DNA of 64,000 nucleotides from contig NC_087252.1 of the NCBI RefSeq assembly GCF_037042905.1, positions 4,963,701 through 5,027,700 of the forward strand, written 5' to 3'. Both the position numbers and the translations under genes were made by a program. Below, one piece after another: positions 1 to 29,115 of this stretch. How positions within the stretch are numbered: the stretch's first letter is position 1; every line of letters begins with the position of its first letter. The DNA is from Lytechinus pictus. Lineage: Eukaryota > Echinodermata > Echinoidea > Temnopleuroida > Toxopneustidae. The notes beneath the pieces are model-generated. The model did not search any database. It was not told the origin of the DNA and saw nothing but the letters and a program-made list of their open reading frames with translations.

Positions 1-710
1 CTTTTCTTTCTTTTTTCTTTCTTTTATCCTCATTCCCCTCCCTTCCTTTCTCTTTCTTTCTCTCTTTCTTTCCCCCTCTTCTTTTCCCCCCTTTCTTCTC
101 TTTCCCCCATCTTTTCTTACCCCCTTTTCTTCTCTTTTTGCTGTCTTTTCTTTCCCTCTTTTCTCGTTTTCCTCTCTTCCCACTTACTCTCTCTCTTTTT
201 TCTTCTTCTTTTCCCCCTTTTCCTTACTCTGTTCTTTTCTTTTCCCTCTTCCACTTTTTTTCTCTTTTCCCCTTTACTTCTCCCTTTTTCTTTTTCTTTT
301 TCTTTCCTTCTCCCTTTTTTCTCTTTTAATATTTTTTCTTCTCTCTCTCCCTTTCCTCCCTCTCTCTCTTTCTTCTCTTCTTCCCCTCTTCATCTCTCTC
401 TCTCTTTTTTCTTATCTTTCTTCCCATCTTCCTCTCTATTTAAATATTCTTCTCTTCGTTCCTCATTTTTTTCTTCTTTTTCCTCCTTTTCCTTTCTCCT
501 TTCTATTCTTCTCTTCCTTTTCCCTCCTCTTTTTTCCCTCTTCTTTCCCCTTTTCTTCTCCCTTTTTTCTTTGTCTTTCCTTTCCCCTTTTTCTTCTCTT
601 CCTTTCTCCTTCTTACTCTCTTTTCTATTCTCTTCTTTTCCCATCTTCCTCTTTCTTTTTTTATTCTCTCCCTTTTCCCCTCTTCCCCCTCTTTTTTTTT
701 TGAGCTGGGG
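1..710. repeat. Polypyrimidine (C/T) low-complexity tract
   Basis: Almost uninterrupted C and T on the + strand, ending in a T run followed by a G run near 695-722. Open frames here, for example Phe/Ser/Leu-rich on + and Lys/Glu/Arg-rich on -, are products of base composition. No gene is seen. Confidence 0.95.
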
Positions 711-844
711 GTGGGGGGGGGGGTGAGGCAGTTCCCCCTCGGCCCTCCATGGATCCACACCTGATAGAACCCCATGGCCTCGTATCATTTGACCTTTGGA
801 CCTCTCGATGACATTTGATATATCTGATCATAATTTTACACACA

Positions 845-957
845 CTGCGGACTATCGGACCCGCGGTCTATCGGACCCGCGGTCTATCGGACCCGCGGTC
901 TATCGGACCCGCGGTCTAACGGACCCGCGGTCTATCGGACCCGCGGTCTATCGGGAT
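845..957. repeat. 16-bp tandem repeat with CCGCGG core
   Basis: About seven head-to-tail copies of TATCGGACCCGCGGTC, one with TAAC in place of TATC. The copies are directly adjacent with no spacers. Each unit holds the near-dyad GACCCGCGGTC and several CpG sites. Confidence 0.95.
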
Positions 958-1109
958 GTCCCCTAATAATTAAATTGTCCCTTTTGTTTCATCTCGCGCT
1001 TAGCAAGAGGAAAAGGAAGACAGTCATCATTTGCATAAATTATGAGGACATGTCCTATATAAGGATGTCCTGGTCCTATGTCAAAACTCAGTCTCAAAGC
1101 AATATGAAT

Positions 1110-2940
1110 AATGAAAAATATCGGTGCCAGGTAAAAATGGCAGAGGTAATAATGGCAGAGGTAAAAATGGCAGAGGTGAAAATGACAGAGGTAAAAATGG
1201 CAGAGGTAAAAATGGCAGAGGTAAAAATGGCAGAGGTAAAACTGGCAGAGGTAATAATGGCAGAGGTAAAAATGGCAGAGGTAAAAATGGCAGAAGTAAA
1301 AATGGCAGAGGTAATAATGGCAGAGGTAAAAATGGCAGAGGTAAAAATGGCAGAGGTAAAAATGGGTAAAAACCGCAGAGGTAAAAAGAGCAGAGGCATA
1401 AATGACAAGAGGTAAAAATGGAAGATGTGATAATGACAGCTGTAAAAGTGGCCGAGGTACATGTGCACTATTAAAAAAACCATAGATTCTACAGAAAAAA
1501 AATTAAAAGACAGGTTTTACAGAAATAAAAAATAATTTTGTAAATTATAATAACAGGAGGATTTTCCACAATTTTTCTACAATTTTACAAAACAGATGTT
1601 TTAAAAAAAGGGGAAAACAGTTTTATTACAATAAATTTGTAAGGGTACACGCACAAAATACCAATATTCTGTAATTTTACACAATTAATGCATGTAAGAT
1701 TACACAGTGCAGTAAGATTACAGCTGTTCTCCAGACTCTGTTGCAGGAATTTTTGATTTTTAAGTATAAATTTTCTAACAGTGTAAAAAATGGCGGAGTT
1801 GAAAATGGCAAAGGTATAGATGGCATGCAGAGGCAAAAATGAAAGAGATATGGGGTGCTGGTTTGTTAAAAAGCCGAGAAAAAAAGTTTTCACTCCAAAA
1901 TGAAAGGGGATTTGGTTAAGGGGGAAAATGACACAAAAAATTATTTCAACTAAATGAAGTTCTTTTAGGTCAGAAAAAGAATTACAACAAAAATAATAAC
2001 AATTAGATAATAAACAATGTTTTTCTTCTGTTTGAAAAATAACAGAGATTTGTATCAAATCTCTACATTTTAGCATAATAATTTTATATATACCAAGCTA
2101 TTTACCAAAAGGGTGCTGCTTATGGTGTACAAAATCCCCAACAGCACTTCCGCTTCCAAGGGTTATGACCATCAAGGCATTTATATCATATTGGATGCAG
2201 TGGTAAAGGTTCAGGGTCTTCTTTTATGCAAAGAATCTGAACCAGACGACCCCCCTCGATCGACCCCGAATTGGTTTACCAGTCAAAACAAGATTATTAT
2301 TGATTTTCATAATCAGTTACATATTCACTGCCAAGCCTGGGAACGCATGCTTATAGTCATTCAAATATTTAAAAAGAATAGTACAGACGACATTACAAAT
2401 AAGGACATAATATTTAACCACAATCATTCGTGACTATTTCAACGTCTAAGCTTTCCCCGCTATGTTCTCTATGTTTTTCCACGCCCCCTAACCCTCTCTG
2501 TCTCTCCACCTCTCTTATGTCTACTCTTCCTCCTTTTTTGCATCGGTAAACCTGGCAAAACTTTAGATATACTAAAAAACCAGCCAGACAAAAAGGAATG
2601 TTATAAAATGATGAATGAGAATAGTGCAATTTCATTTTGCTCCTGATAAATTGAATGAAAAAATATCTGTCGTTTGATTTCTTTTTAAAAAGCGTTCACG
2701 GTACACCTGCAACGAATTCGTACAAAGCATTGTTAGGCCGATATAGACATAATGATGAAATGACTAACCGTGACATGCACTTCTTATTTAATGTATGTAC
2801 TTGCGGGGGCTTTTTGACAATTCATTGCATGGGGGTTTAAGACTGGCCATATTATTTTTACCTATAGAGCTGTCATTTTTACATCTGCCATTTTACCTCT
2901 GCCATTATTACCTCTGCCATTTTTACACCGAGCCAAAATA
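1110..2940. repeat. Foldback element with 15-bp subrepeat arms
   Basis: The left arm (about 1119-1410) is a minisatellite of about 20 copies of GTAAAAATGGCAGAG with TAATAATGG variants. A degenerate stretch lies near 1785-1850. The right end (about 2858-2935) carries the same units in inverted orientation, and sequence just outside both arrays also matches in inverted orientation. The arrays read through as Met-Ala-Glu-Val-Lys repeats, but this comes from the 15-bp period. The interior (about 1480-2850) shows no recognisable gene. Confidence 0.65.
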
Positions 2941-3011
2941 TCAGCTCTTTATTAAGTGCGATCCATATCCACCTCACAATTTTCCTACAAAGTGCTTGAT
3001 ATATATAGAGC

Positions 3012-4110
3012 TGAAATATGAAATAGTTTAAGCTCACGCTTCGCGCTCGCTTTGATTTTCATGATAAAAGATGTATTTAGCAGGGGCCGCGGAACGGTTT
3101 TCAAAGTGGGGGGGGGGGGGGGGGCTGACCATGCAAAAAATCACAATCATATGGTCATTTTTACGTTTTTGTACACGCTTTTTGAAAAAAGTGGGGGAGG
3201 GGGGGCTGAAGCCCCCCCCAGCCCGCGGCCCCTGTTTAGAATGCCTAGATTCTAGGTCTAAATCTGAAACACGCGCGCATGTTTATTCAGATACTCAACT
3301 TGTGCTCTATGTAAATCATTATCCAGTTTCAGATCACAATATCAAAAATGTTCTGCTCGCTCTTTGTGCTCGCATTATTAGTGTATAGGAAGATCCCCTA
3401 TTACTCATCCTTTTCATGATTTACAAAACATGAACAGAGTGTACCGTTTTTAGGTCTAAATCTCGTTTTTTTCGCTCGCGCTTCGCGCTCGCATCAATTG
3501 TTTAGTTATATAACTATCCTGTTCACGATTACAAACATTTTCAATGCTTTATGTATACAAATGTCAATTTATTTTTAGCTCGCGCTTTGCGCTCGCATTA
3601 TTAATTATTGAAATATTATGTAACGTCTTCATGGTTAAGTGCAAGCAGTCCTTACCAGGTGAATCAGTTCAAAACGTGTATATAAATTTTCTGCCTGCGC
3701 TTTGCGCTCGCATTATTAATGTAAGGAAGACCCCAATTACTCATCCTTTTCATGATTTACAAAACATGAATAGAGTGTCTCGTTTTTAGGTCTAAATCTC
3801 GAAATTTTCCGCTCGCGCTTCGCGAAAAAAATTGCTTACAATTTCCATTCTTTAGGTCAAAATGTCAAAAAAAAATTCAGCTCGCGCTCTCATTGTTTGA
3901 TTGTTGAAATATGCAACGTCTTCATGGCTAATAGCAAGCAGTCTCGCGCTTCGCGTTCGTAATAATTAGTTAATTGCACATACATCTTTCTCAGGATAAC
4001 AAACATTGCCCAGATTATTCAAATTTTACGAAAAATACATGAAATTTTCAAAAAAATTTAGCTCGCGCTTCGCGCTCGCATTATATAGATAAGGATTATG
4101 ATATGATATA
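3012..4110. repeat. Array of GCTCGCGCTTCGCGCTCGC hairpin motifs
   Basis: At least seven copies or variants of the motif lie near 3034, 3472, 3577, 3692, 3810, 3943 and 4060. They are separated by diverged A+T-rich spacers that share phrases such as TTTAGGTCTAAATCT and CATGATTTACAAAACATGAA. The motif can fold on itself as GCGC-TTC-GCGC. The same motif recurs in the 44.5-46.1 kb element. A terminal-looking motif of the GGCGGATCCAG type lies near 4246-4266. No gene is seen. Confidence 0.75.
3081..3234. mobile_element. 154-bp MITE with perfect TIR and 5-bp TSD
   Basis: The ends are CAGGGGCCGCGG and its exact complement CCGCGGCCCCTG. Both flanks are TTTAG (3076-3080 and 3235-3239), read as a 5-bp target-site duplication. 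The interior has long G and C runs and no coding capacity. It sits inside the hairpin-motif array. Confidence 0.8.
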
Positions 4111-4269
4111 TTTATGTTGATTTATAAGCATAAAGCTAAGAAGTTACTATGAGGACTACCCTTCAAAGAAACATACATAAATCATCTTCGAGCGGCCGAT
4201 CAGGGAAAATATTGCTGAAAAAAAATTCAGGGCCCCCCATATCGGCGATGGCTGGATCCGCCCCTGAAA

Positions 4270-4990
4270 CAGCGCCCATAAAACAGTTCCTTTCAAAATA
4301 TGTTTACCTTCAAATGTTATCTCTCTTTTCATTGTAAAAATCCCTTTCCACCACTTCTCAGCTCTGATGAAGACAGTGCCCCCATTTCATAGTCTGCAGG
4401 CACAATATTGTCAATATATATATCCTTAAAATTGTTTTTGATAAACTTTACATTACCGGCACTATTACTTCAGGCATGCAGAAACGGAAGATGACGGTGA
4501 GAATACCGGTTATTATGCACTCAATTCTTCTTTTGACATGGAGGTTCCCTACGTCGTACACACGTTCCGCAGCCCCTGGTCCTACAAAAAAATTGTATAC
4601 GCTTTCCTTTCCTTTTTCTCTTTTTTTTTGGCGCGAGCTAACTAACAGGGTTAGATTTTTTTTTTGTCTTGGTCGTTAAACTTTTTTATTTATCATTATT
4701 ATTATTTTTTGAGGGAGCTTCTTCTTTTTGACTGGCGATTAGTCATATTTGCATATTGTCGCCACTGACTTTATCTTAGAAATATCACTTCTCACATGCA
4801 CATGATAATAGGCCCTATTATCACCAATATGAAAATGGTATCTTGTGCATCTTTGAATTTAATAAAAAGTTGAGAATTTCTCAGCGCACCCGGTGCGTCC
4901 ATGCTATACCTGTAAGTACTTGGAAAATTGAAATTATTTTCGCCAATAGATGGCGGTCGTCATTCAGCTTCGATCTATCAAAACACATGA
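4270..4990. other. Non-coding, no recognisable gene
   Basis: Unique-looking A+T-rich DNA upstream of CHEK1. I see no supported coding region or repeat here. Confidence 0.5.
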
Positions 4991-5000
4991 CATGTGCAAA

Positions 5001-5008
5001 TTTGGCGC
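5001..5008 (+). promoter_or_regulatory. E2F-type site upstream of CHEK1
   Basis: TTTGGCGC matches the E2F consensus TTTSSCGC and lies just before the likely first exon of CHEK1. CHEK1 is an E2F-regulated cell-cycle gene in vertebrates, so the site is plausible. No TATA box is evident nearby. Binding is inference. Confidence 0.45.
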
Positions 5009-5039
5009 GCCAGTTTTAATGAGATCGCAAGTGGTGAGT

Positions 5040-5162
5040 GGTACGGTACGAGTACGACTGCAGCTGTGCGAGCTGGACTGAAGTGAGCGGGAACTGGAAA
5101 GCATTTGCGCCGTTGGCAGCCGCCCAGGTAGTTATCAAGCTCTGACTGAGTCTCCGCTGCGG
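5040..5162 (+). other. CHEK1: Probable non-coding first exon of CHEK1
   Basis: This is a short G+C-richer block ending in the good donor GTACGT at 5163. A second possible donor, GTAGTT, lies near 5128. The ATG-bearing exon starts after a CTGCAG acceptor at 8820 with 39 bases of leader, so at least one upstream leader exon is needed, and this block after the E2F-like site is the best candidate. The transcription start was not determined. Confidence 0.45.
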
Positions 5163-5996
5163 GTACGTCAATTTTTTTTTAAATATTCAATATTGTTACA
5201 CTTACATACACATCATTTCCATGACCGTTTCTATGAAATTTGATTACGGTCTTATGAATCATTAAAAAATGACAATTTGTGATGTCAGAGTAGAGTTCTA
5301 AGAAATTCTGAGATCTAACGTTGTTAAATTAAATATTCTAAAACTTTAACTTTTTAAATTTCTAAAACTTTAGTTTAGAAAATTAATTGTCACTAACGTA
5401 ATGAACGTTAGTCTACTTGACTTGCCACTGGTCTGCTGAGTGAGTTGACTTAACTTCCGACCATTTTTTTTTTCATGATGCATCATGTCCGTAATGTTAA
5501 GTTGATAAGTTGTTAATGTTATGGTAGATGATGGGTTTACACAATCACAATGTCTGACTCTGAGTCTGACTGAGTTGTGTAACTAAATAATTGGGTATTG
5601 CAATAAAATGTTTGCAATAAATTGCACATACTCACATAGTCTATTTTGTTTAGTTGCATTTTTTTACAAATTATTATGCCGAGTCATGGAATTTCTCACA
5701 CAAAGTTGGTCTTGTCTTGGCAACTCTGAATTAAAATCATTTTTAGCTGTATGTTTGCAAACGGATGACATTCCGTTTTGCAAGAATCGGATCTGCAATC
5801 ACAAATTTGCAATTTACGTAAGTTGCAAAACAATTGTTATGAATGAATTAGCGACCAAAAATTGATGTGCAATTGATCGCAAGTTTCTTGCAACAGTCAC
5901 ACTGGAAAATTCTTTCAGGCACGGTTGTGAAATAATTTGTTTTTTGTACTGTAGAGTGATAGAGTCTAGTGTTGATCAATATAGTCTACTCAAGGT

Positions 5997-7341
5997 CAGG
6001 GTGACCAGACGTCCCGTATTTCCTGGGATCGTCCCATATTTTACTCCTTTGTTCCGGCGTCCCGACAAACCCTTCCCGGGACGCCTATTTGTCCCGTATT
6101 TCATGATATTGAACAAAATGTAGTTAATACATTTTAAAAGTGACAAATTTTCATCAAATAACCAACAGATATGACGAAGCAGAGACAACAATAAAATCGA
6201 TAACTAAACTTTTGCAGGTTCTGTGGTTTTTTTTATTGCTAACCCAATACATTGCAAACGAACTGGCCTCCTGCCTGTGTGTGGCAGGCTATACTAGCTA
6301 GGCATGTAGGATCAGAGCAGATTCTCAATGGTGCAAGCAATCTCACATGATGAACAGTTTTTCCACCAAAATAATCACAAAATCAGCCGGAAATTTGTAT
6401 AATTATATTACATTATGGATTCTCAGATTACAGATTTGGAGATGTAATTGGAGGAACAAGTTATTGAGTTTTCATAACTAGATCTCATTGTTTCAGCTTT
6501 TGTTTTGAGTCTTGGGGATCTTGTTGTGTATGATGCTGCAGCGATGTTTCATCTAATTTTTAAGTTTGAAAATGTTTCACTTTGAAATTTTATTCATTTC
6601 TAAAAGTACATTTTGATTTTTTTTTTATTATAAAAGCATTTAAAAACACCATGATTTGTTAGATGATTTTTTTTGTTTGCTTGAAGTTTGAACTTTTTCC
6701 TCTTTCTTTCTTTTCTATCCTTCTTTCTCCATCCTTCCTGCTTGCCCTTTTTTGGCTATCTATCTTTATTTCCTTTTTTTTTCCTGAACCTTTCTCTCTG
6801 TTCATTTTTCTTTCTCTTACTTTCCTTCTTTCTTAAATTTCCTTTTTTTCCTTCATTCTTTCTTTCCTTAAACTTTTCTTTGCTTCCTTCTCCCTTTCAT
6901 TTTTCTTTTCCTTCTTTCTCTCCTTCCATTTTTTCTTTTTTTTCTTTTTTTTCATTCTCTCCTCCCTTCATTCTTTCCTCCCTCTCTTTCCTCCTTTCTT
7001 TCATTCTTTATTTCATTTTTTCCTTCTAATTCTTTTCCCTTCCTTCCAATCCTCCCTCTCTTTCCTCCTTTCTTTCATTCTTTATTTCATTTTTTTCCTT
7101 CTAATTCTTTTCCCTTATTCTTTCTTTCCCTTCCTTCCAATCCTCCCTTCCTGTTTTTCTTCTTTCTTTGTTTCTTTCTTTCAAAGAATGAAGGAAACAC
7201 ATTTTTTAATCCTTCATTCTTTCGTTCACCCTCCTTTCCAATTCTTTATATTTTTTCACAAGTCTAACACTGTGTAGCCTTCGTTTTTGATGTTTTTTGT
7301 CGATTGTCCCATATTTCATTTTGTGAAATCTGGTCACCCTG
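5997..7341. mobile_element. Non-autonomous hAT-type element
   Basis: The ends are CAGGGTGACCAGACGTCCCG and, inverted, the right end TCTGGTCACCCTG. The flanks are perfect 8-bp duplications CTCAAGGT (5989-5996 and 7342-7349), the length expected of hAT transposons. There is no transposase. From about 6690 to 7190 the interior is a long polypyrimidine tract with internal duplications. The element is 1345 bp and lies in the first intron of CHEK1. Confidence 0.85.
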
Positions 7342-7369
7342 CTCAAGGTACAAAAAAAAGAATTCTCAA

Positions 7370-7560
7370 TTTTTTTAAGAAAATGACATTTCAATGAGTT
7401 TTTTTAAATACACTGTATATGGGGAAGCTGCATGCTCGCATGACATCACAAATCAAAAAATGAAAATTCTAATAACAAGTTATTGATTGATTTTCATCAA
7501 AGTATATTAACAATAAAATATTTATCAGGGGGAACTTCCCTTTTAAGTTTAAGTTTAATT
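7370..7560. repeat. Fragment of a dispersed foldback repeat
   Basis: Phrases around a CACAAATCAAAAA core and the ending GGGGGAACTTCCC resemble the GGGGAAGTTCACCCTGA-type repeats near 42.3, 47.8-48.2 and 54.2 kb. Boundaries are not clear. Confidence 0.4.
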
Positions 7561-7747
7561 CCTCAAAATGTGTGCACCAAATTGTATGTGTTAGTGTGAT
7601 TGTGAGCACCATGACCTAAATCAAATCTAGTATGACTCACAGGTACGACTAGACCGATACTCTACAAAGAGGACTGAACAGAACTCAATGGAGGAAGAAT
7701 GCATGGCACCATAGTTTGAAACAGTCATGTCATTGTGTAATGGATAG

Positions 7748-8090
7748 TTATACCTTTACCTTTACCCGAGATTCTGGAAGAATGCTGATGATCCCAGCAG
7801 TCGTGCTTCCAGTTCAAGTCCTTCATCTGTCTCGTTACTTAGGTATCTTCATAGCAGTCTAGCTTGGAAATCTGCTCCGTCCTCAATATTAGTGTGGTTT
7901 ATGCATCATAGGGTGAGCAGTACCGCTGGTCTGCCCACACCTTGTCTAGCCTTATTTTTAAACTGTTCACCGTCTGAGCAGTGACTACCTCTTCGGGCAG
8001 CGAATTCCAGTCGTTTATGATACGCTGGCTGAAAACATCTTGTCTGATCTTCGTCAAGTTCTTCAGTTCTTCAAGCTATACTGACTGCCT
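7748..8090 (-). mobile_element. 3' end of a CR1/L2-like LINE (reverse transcriptase C-terminus)
   Basis: On the - strand an open frame ends at a TAA at 7899-7901. It encodes the hallmark C-terminus of CR1-clade reverse transcriptases: a FSQRIINDWNSLPEEVV segment followed by a LDKVW-type segment. The untranslated 3' end finishes near 7750 in GGTAAA-type short repeats, as in CR1-like tails. Only the tail remains, a dead 5'-truncated copy. Confidence 0.75.
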
Positions 8091-8359
8091 CCTTCAATCC
8101 TGAAGATTCTTGCAGTATTGTAGTACCGGGGACCGGCAGGTGCAATACATCGGGTTAACACCCTACTCTTTGACGAATAGTGTATTGGTTTTAACGTGCA
8201 TAGGTTGTGACTCTCCTATAGACGGGACCAACATTCGTCCTTTCCGACGGACGGAGTGTTTTCCAACTGCATTCACACCCGCACTGAACACAGCGTTGAG
8301 GCACGCTAACACACAACGCTAGCATCAGTTCTTTTTTTTTGTTAGACGTCTTCCGGCAT

Positions 8360-8445
8360 GCTGCGGTACTCGAACCCACGCACGTTTAGATGTACGATCT
8401 TATCCGGAACAAGCACTCTAACCGACTGAGCTACGCTGCCTCCCT
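8360..8445 (-). mobile_element. tRNA-derived SINE head
   Basis: On the - strand there is an A-box-like TAGCTCAGTCGGTTAG (8418-8433) followed by a B box GGTTCGAGTACC (8365-8377), the spacing of a tRNA-type pol III promoter. The acceptor and T stems do not pair well, so a working tRNA is unlikely. It lies in the same orientation as the LINE tail just downstream. Confidence 0.6.
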
Positions 8446-8600
8446 CTTTAAAAAAGGAGTACAAATTTTAATTTGCTACACAGGCTCAGCTAAAATTGGT
8501 CCAACAATTGTAAAATTGAAATATAAATTTGCAATTGATTGCAAGTATTTTCTTGAGGGTCTGACTCTGAGGGTAAAATTGTGCTTTTTTGTTTTGGTAT

Positions 8601-8766
8601 TGGGTCCTGTTTCATAAAGACTTGTTATAAATAAATTGAAATGGAAATGATAATGCTAAACACATACTTTCTATAACACTATGAGCAAATCAAATGATTC
8701 CAGAAGCTTAAAGCTGTTATTGGAAATTCGTTATTATACTATAACAAGCTTTATAAAATGGCCCCC
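8601..8766. mobile_element. Short foldback MITE
   Basis: Inverted ends read TCCTGTTTCATAAAGACTTG and, from the right, GCCATTTTATAAAGCTTG. No coding capacity. It ends about 55 bp before the CHEK1 exon with the start codon. Confidence 0.6.
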
Positions 8767-8859
8767 TGGACTCTATATATCTGACTTAATTTTTTTTATT
8801 TCTTTTTATTAACACTGCAGAATCTTTCTAAAAGTGAGTGGTGAAAATATGCAGTAACC

Positions 8860-26867
<18,008 letters not shown>

Positions 26868-27095
26868 TCGAACTTTGACCTCTTAGGCAATGCTGAACCT
26901 TGAACTTTGCCATGGTTGAGTTTGACCTTTAATGCAGCTATGAACTCTTACCTTTGATGCCGTCGGATGCCATGGTGAAGGTTGACCTTTGATGCCATGG
27001 TGAACTGAACTGTGACCTTTGTCATCTTGAACTTTGACCTTTGGTGCCACTTTGTCCTACAATGCCATGGTGAAGCTTGAACTTTGCCCATGTTC
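26868..27095 (+). repeat. Short degenerate repeats with TGACCT half-sites
   Basis: A unit of about 25-30 bp built from TGAACTTTGACCT and GATGCCATGGTGAA recurs several times. TGAACTTTGACCT at 27028-27040 and CGAACTTTGACCT at 26869-26881 are DR1-like nuclear-receptor arrangements. Confidence 0.6.
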
Positions 27096-28055
27096 AGAAC
27101 AAATCGCATCTACACTCATAATAGCTGGAACTCTATTCCAATTATACAGATGAACAGGTGTAAGTTTGTATTCCTACTTGACGTTGTATCGGTACTAGAA
27201 TCCAGTTTCTGATGTAAGAGAACTACTGGATCAATAAACCCACCGTCAATTTCATTAGAGAAAAGGTCCATCAATTCATCTCACTTCTCAGGAAATTCTG
27301 TACATTAGTATATCACTGAACGCAAACTGATGTAATTTCAGCTTCTTCAACATTTGTAATGGAACTAGGACACAGCTTTCAATGTTAGAGAATTGCCAGA
27401 AATTGCAGTTATTTCCTCTGAGGAAAGTTCCAGCGTTTCATCTACCCTTTCTAGAAAATAATTGATCCTGCATTTCATTGTTATAATGGAAATAACCAAT
27501 GAAATGTCAGTTTCTTCCCCACCTTGTATGAGAGATAAAAGAAGTCAGTTTCTTAGAATTATATTTATGCTGCTGTTATTTTCAAGAGGATAGGTCATTG
27601 ATATATCCAACTTCTGAGGATAAAAAATCAATTTGTATTGGTATATTTGTGTACTTCTTTGTTTTTCTGGGTGACGATTGGTGCATATGGGGTTCCATAA
27701 ATGCATTTATTTTTGCCAAATATTTGTTTGTTTGTTTTTCTTTCGGAAAGGATAATTGTTTGTAAATTGTGTCTTGGTGTTGGTAAAAACTCTGACTTTT
27801 CTATGTTGAAAGGAAAGTAACAAATACATGAAAACAATGAGGAAAAAAACCTTTTGAAGGCTTCTGAAACTTTACATCAGCAAGGCCATGTGTTTGCTGT
27901 TAATATGCTTTAAAGTTACTTTATGTCCATTGTCTCATTTCCTGTGAGTATAGTTATTTTAGCTGTAAAATTTTGATAAGAGTTTTGTAAGTACCCTGAT
28001 GTACAGGGTCCTAATGTGCCAAATATACATAATAAATGTTCTTAATTGTTCATAT
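26868..28055 (+). other. CHEK1: CHEK1 3' untranslated region
   Basis: Non-coding sequence after the stop. Candidate poly(A) signals AATAAA lie at 27233-27238, 28031-28036 and 28327-28332. The second is preceded by a continuous unrepetitive stretch and followed by a GT-rich region, so it is preferred. The first 200 bp hold degenerate repeats of TTTGACCTTTGATGCCATGG. Confidence 0.6.
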
Positions 28056-28807
28056 GTATGTTTACATTTGAGATAACAATGTAATGCCCCGTCTTATGTG
28101 GCGAATGGCTGCTTATTTTGTGTGAGCAATGGAAGAATCAAGGAGATTGCTTTTACTGCTTGTTGGCTACTAAGATCATCACATTTGATATTTACATCCC
28201 AAAATCATTAAGTGCTTTATCAAACAAGAAACAGAAATTTGTATTAATGTCTATATTTGTTTGGAACTGTAAAATTCTATGATGTATTTGTCAACAAAGC
28301 ACAAAATCACTTGGACCCTGAACTGCAATAAAATTTTCATATGTAATGATGCTGCAAATAGATTGTCAAGATACTCTGAAGAATCAGGGTTCCCTTTGCA
28401 CCAAGCTTAGCAATCGTGGAACATTTTTTTACGATTGATTGCATAGACTACAATGTACAATCAATCATGAAAATCAAGCGTACAATTAATCGCTAACCTT
28501 TGTTTCACTGGACCCAGGTGTTGATGGGGAATTTTCCTCTATCAGGAAGATACCCACTAGGAACAGGGTGTTGTCAATCGCCCAGGGTAGATCAAAGTCT
28601 AATGACCAATAGATGTAGTGCCTCTCGTGAGAGTCGGATTTCATGGGGGATCTGACATATGAATATGAAAATACCCATGCATTCAAGTGGGTTTGGCCAA
28701 TCGCCCAGGGTAGATTCAAGTTTAATGACCAATAGATGTATTGCAGTGCCTCTCTGGAGAGTCAGATTTCATGGGGAATTGGTCACTTCCAGGAAGATAC
28801 AGATCGA

Positions 28808-29115
28808 GGCACATATTCTGATCTCAGGTTCAACTGACACTGTGGTTTAACTCTGCTAAAATTATGGGAAGCCAAATATATCAAAATTTGTTCACAGGGT
28901 ATGTTTCATAAGTTAACTGTGCTCTTTCCTAATTCTTTAATGGTGAAGACAATTATCTTATTCATCCTTCCCAGACAGTTAAGAATGATTTGAGAGTCAA
29001 TGAGCTGGTACATTCATCCTATACTGTTTGAGATTTATGTCTTAATTGGCTATCCATAGTTAAACCACAACTTTAGACCAGAGTTTGAATTAAGTCCGAC
29101 TTCAGAATACGGGCC
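28808..29115. mobile_element. MITE family A, copy 4
   Basis: Starts GGCACATATTCTGATCTC and ends GAATACGGGCC in inverted orientation. It lies downstream of CHEK1. The preceding stretch 28500-28800 contains a direct duplication of about 170 bp (phrase ATCGCCCAGGGTAGAT twice). Confidence 0.7.

Noticed and set aside
845-957. Regular repeats suggesting a CRISPR array
   Set aside because: Units abut directly with no unique spacers, and the genome is eukaryotic.
1124-1415. ORFs of MAEVK or NGRGK repeats as repetitive proteins
   Set aside because: Several frames are open only because a 15-bp unit without stops is repeated.
2113-2433. 106-codon ORF as a gene
   Set aside because: Lies inside a foldback element interior, with no recognisable domain or supporting signals.
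8360-8445. A functional tRNA gene
   Set aside because: Box A and B are present but the acceptor and T stems do not pair, fitting a SINE head.
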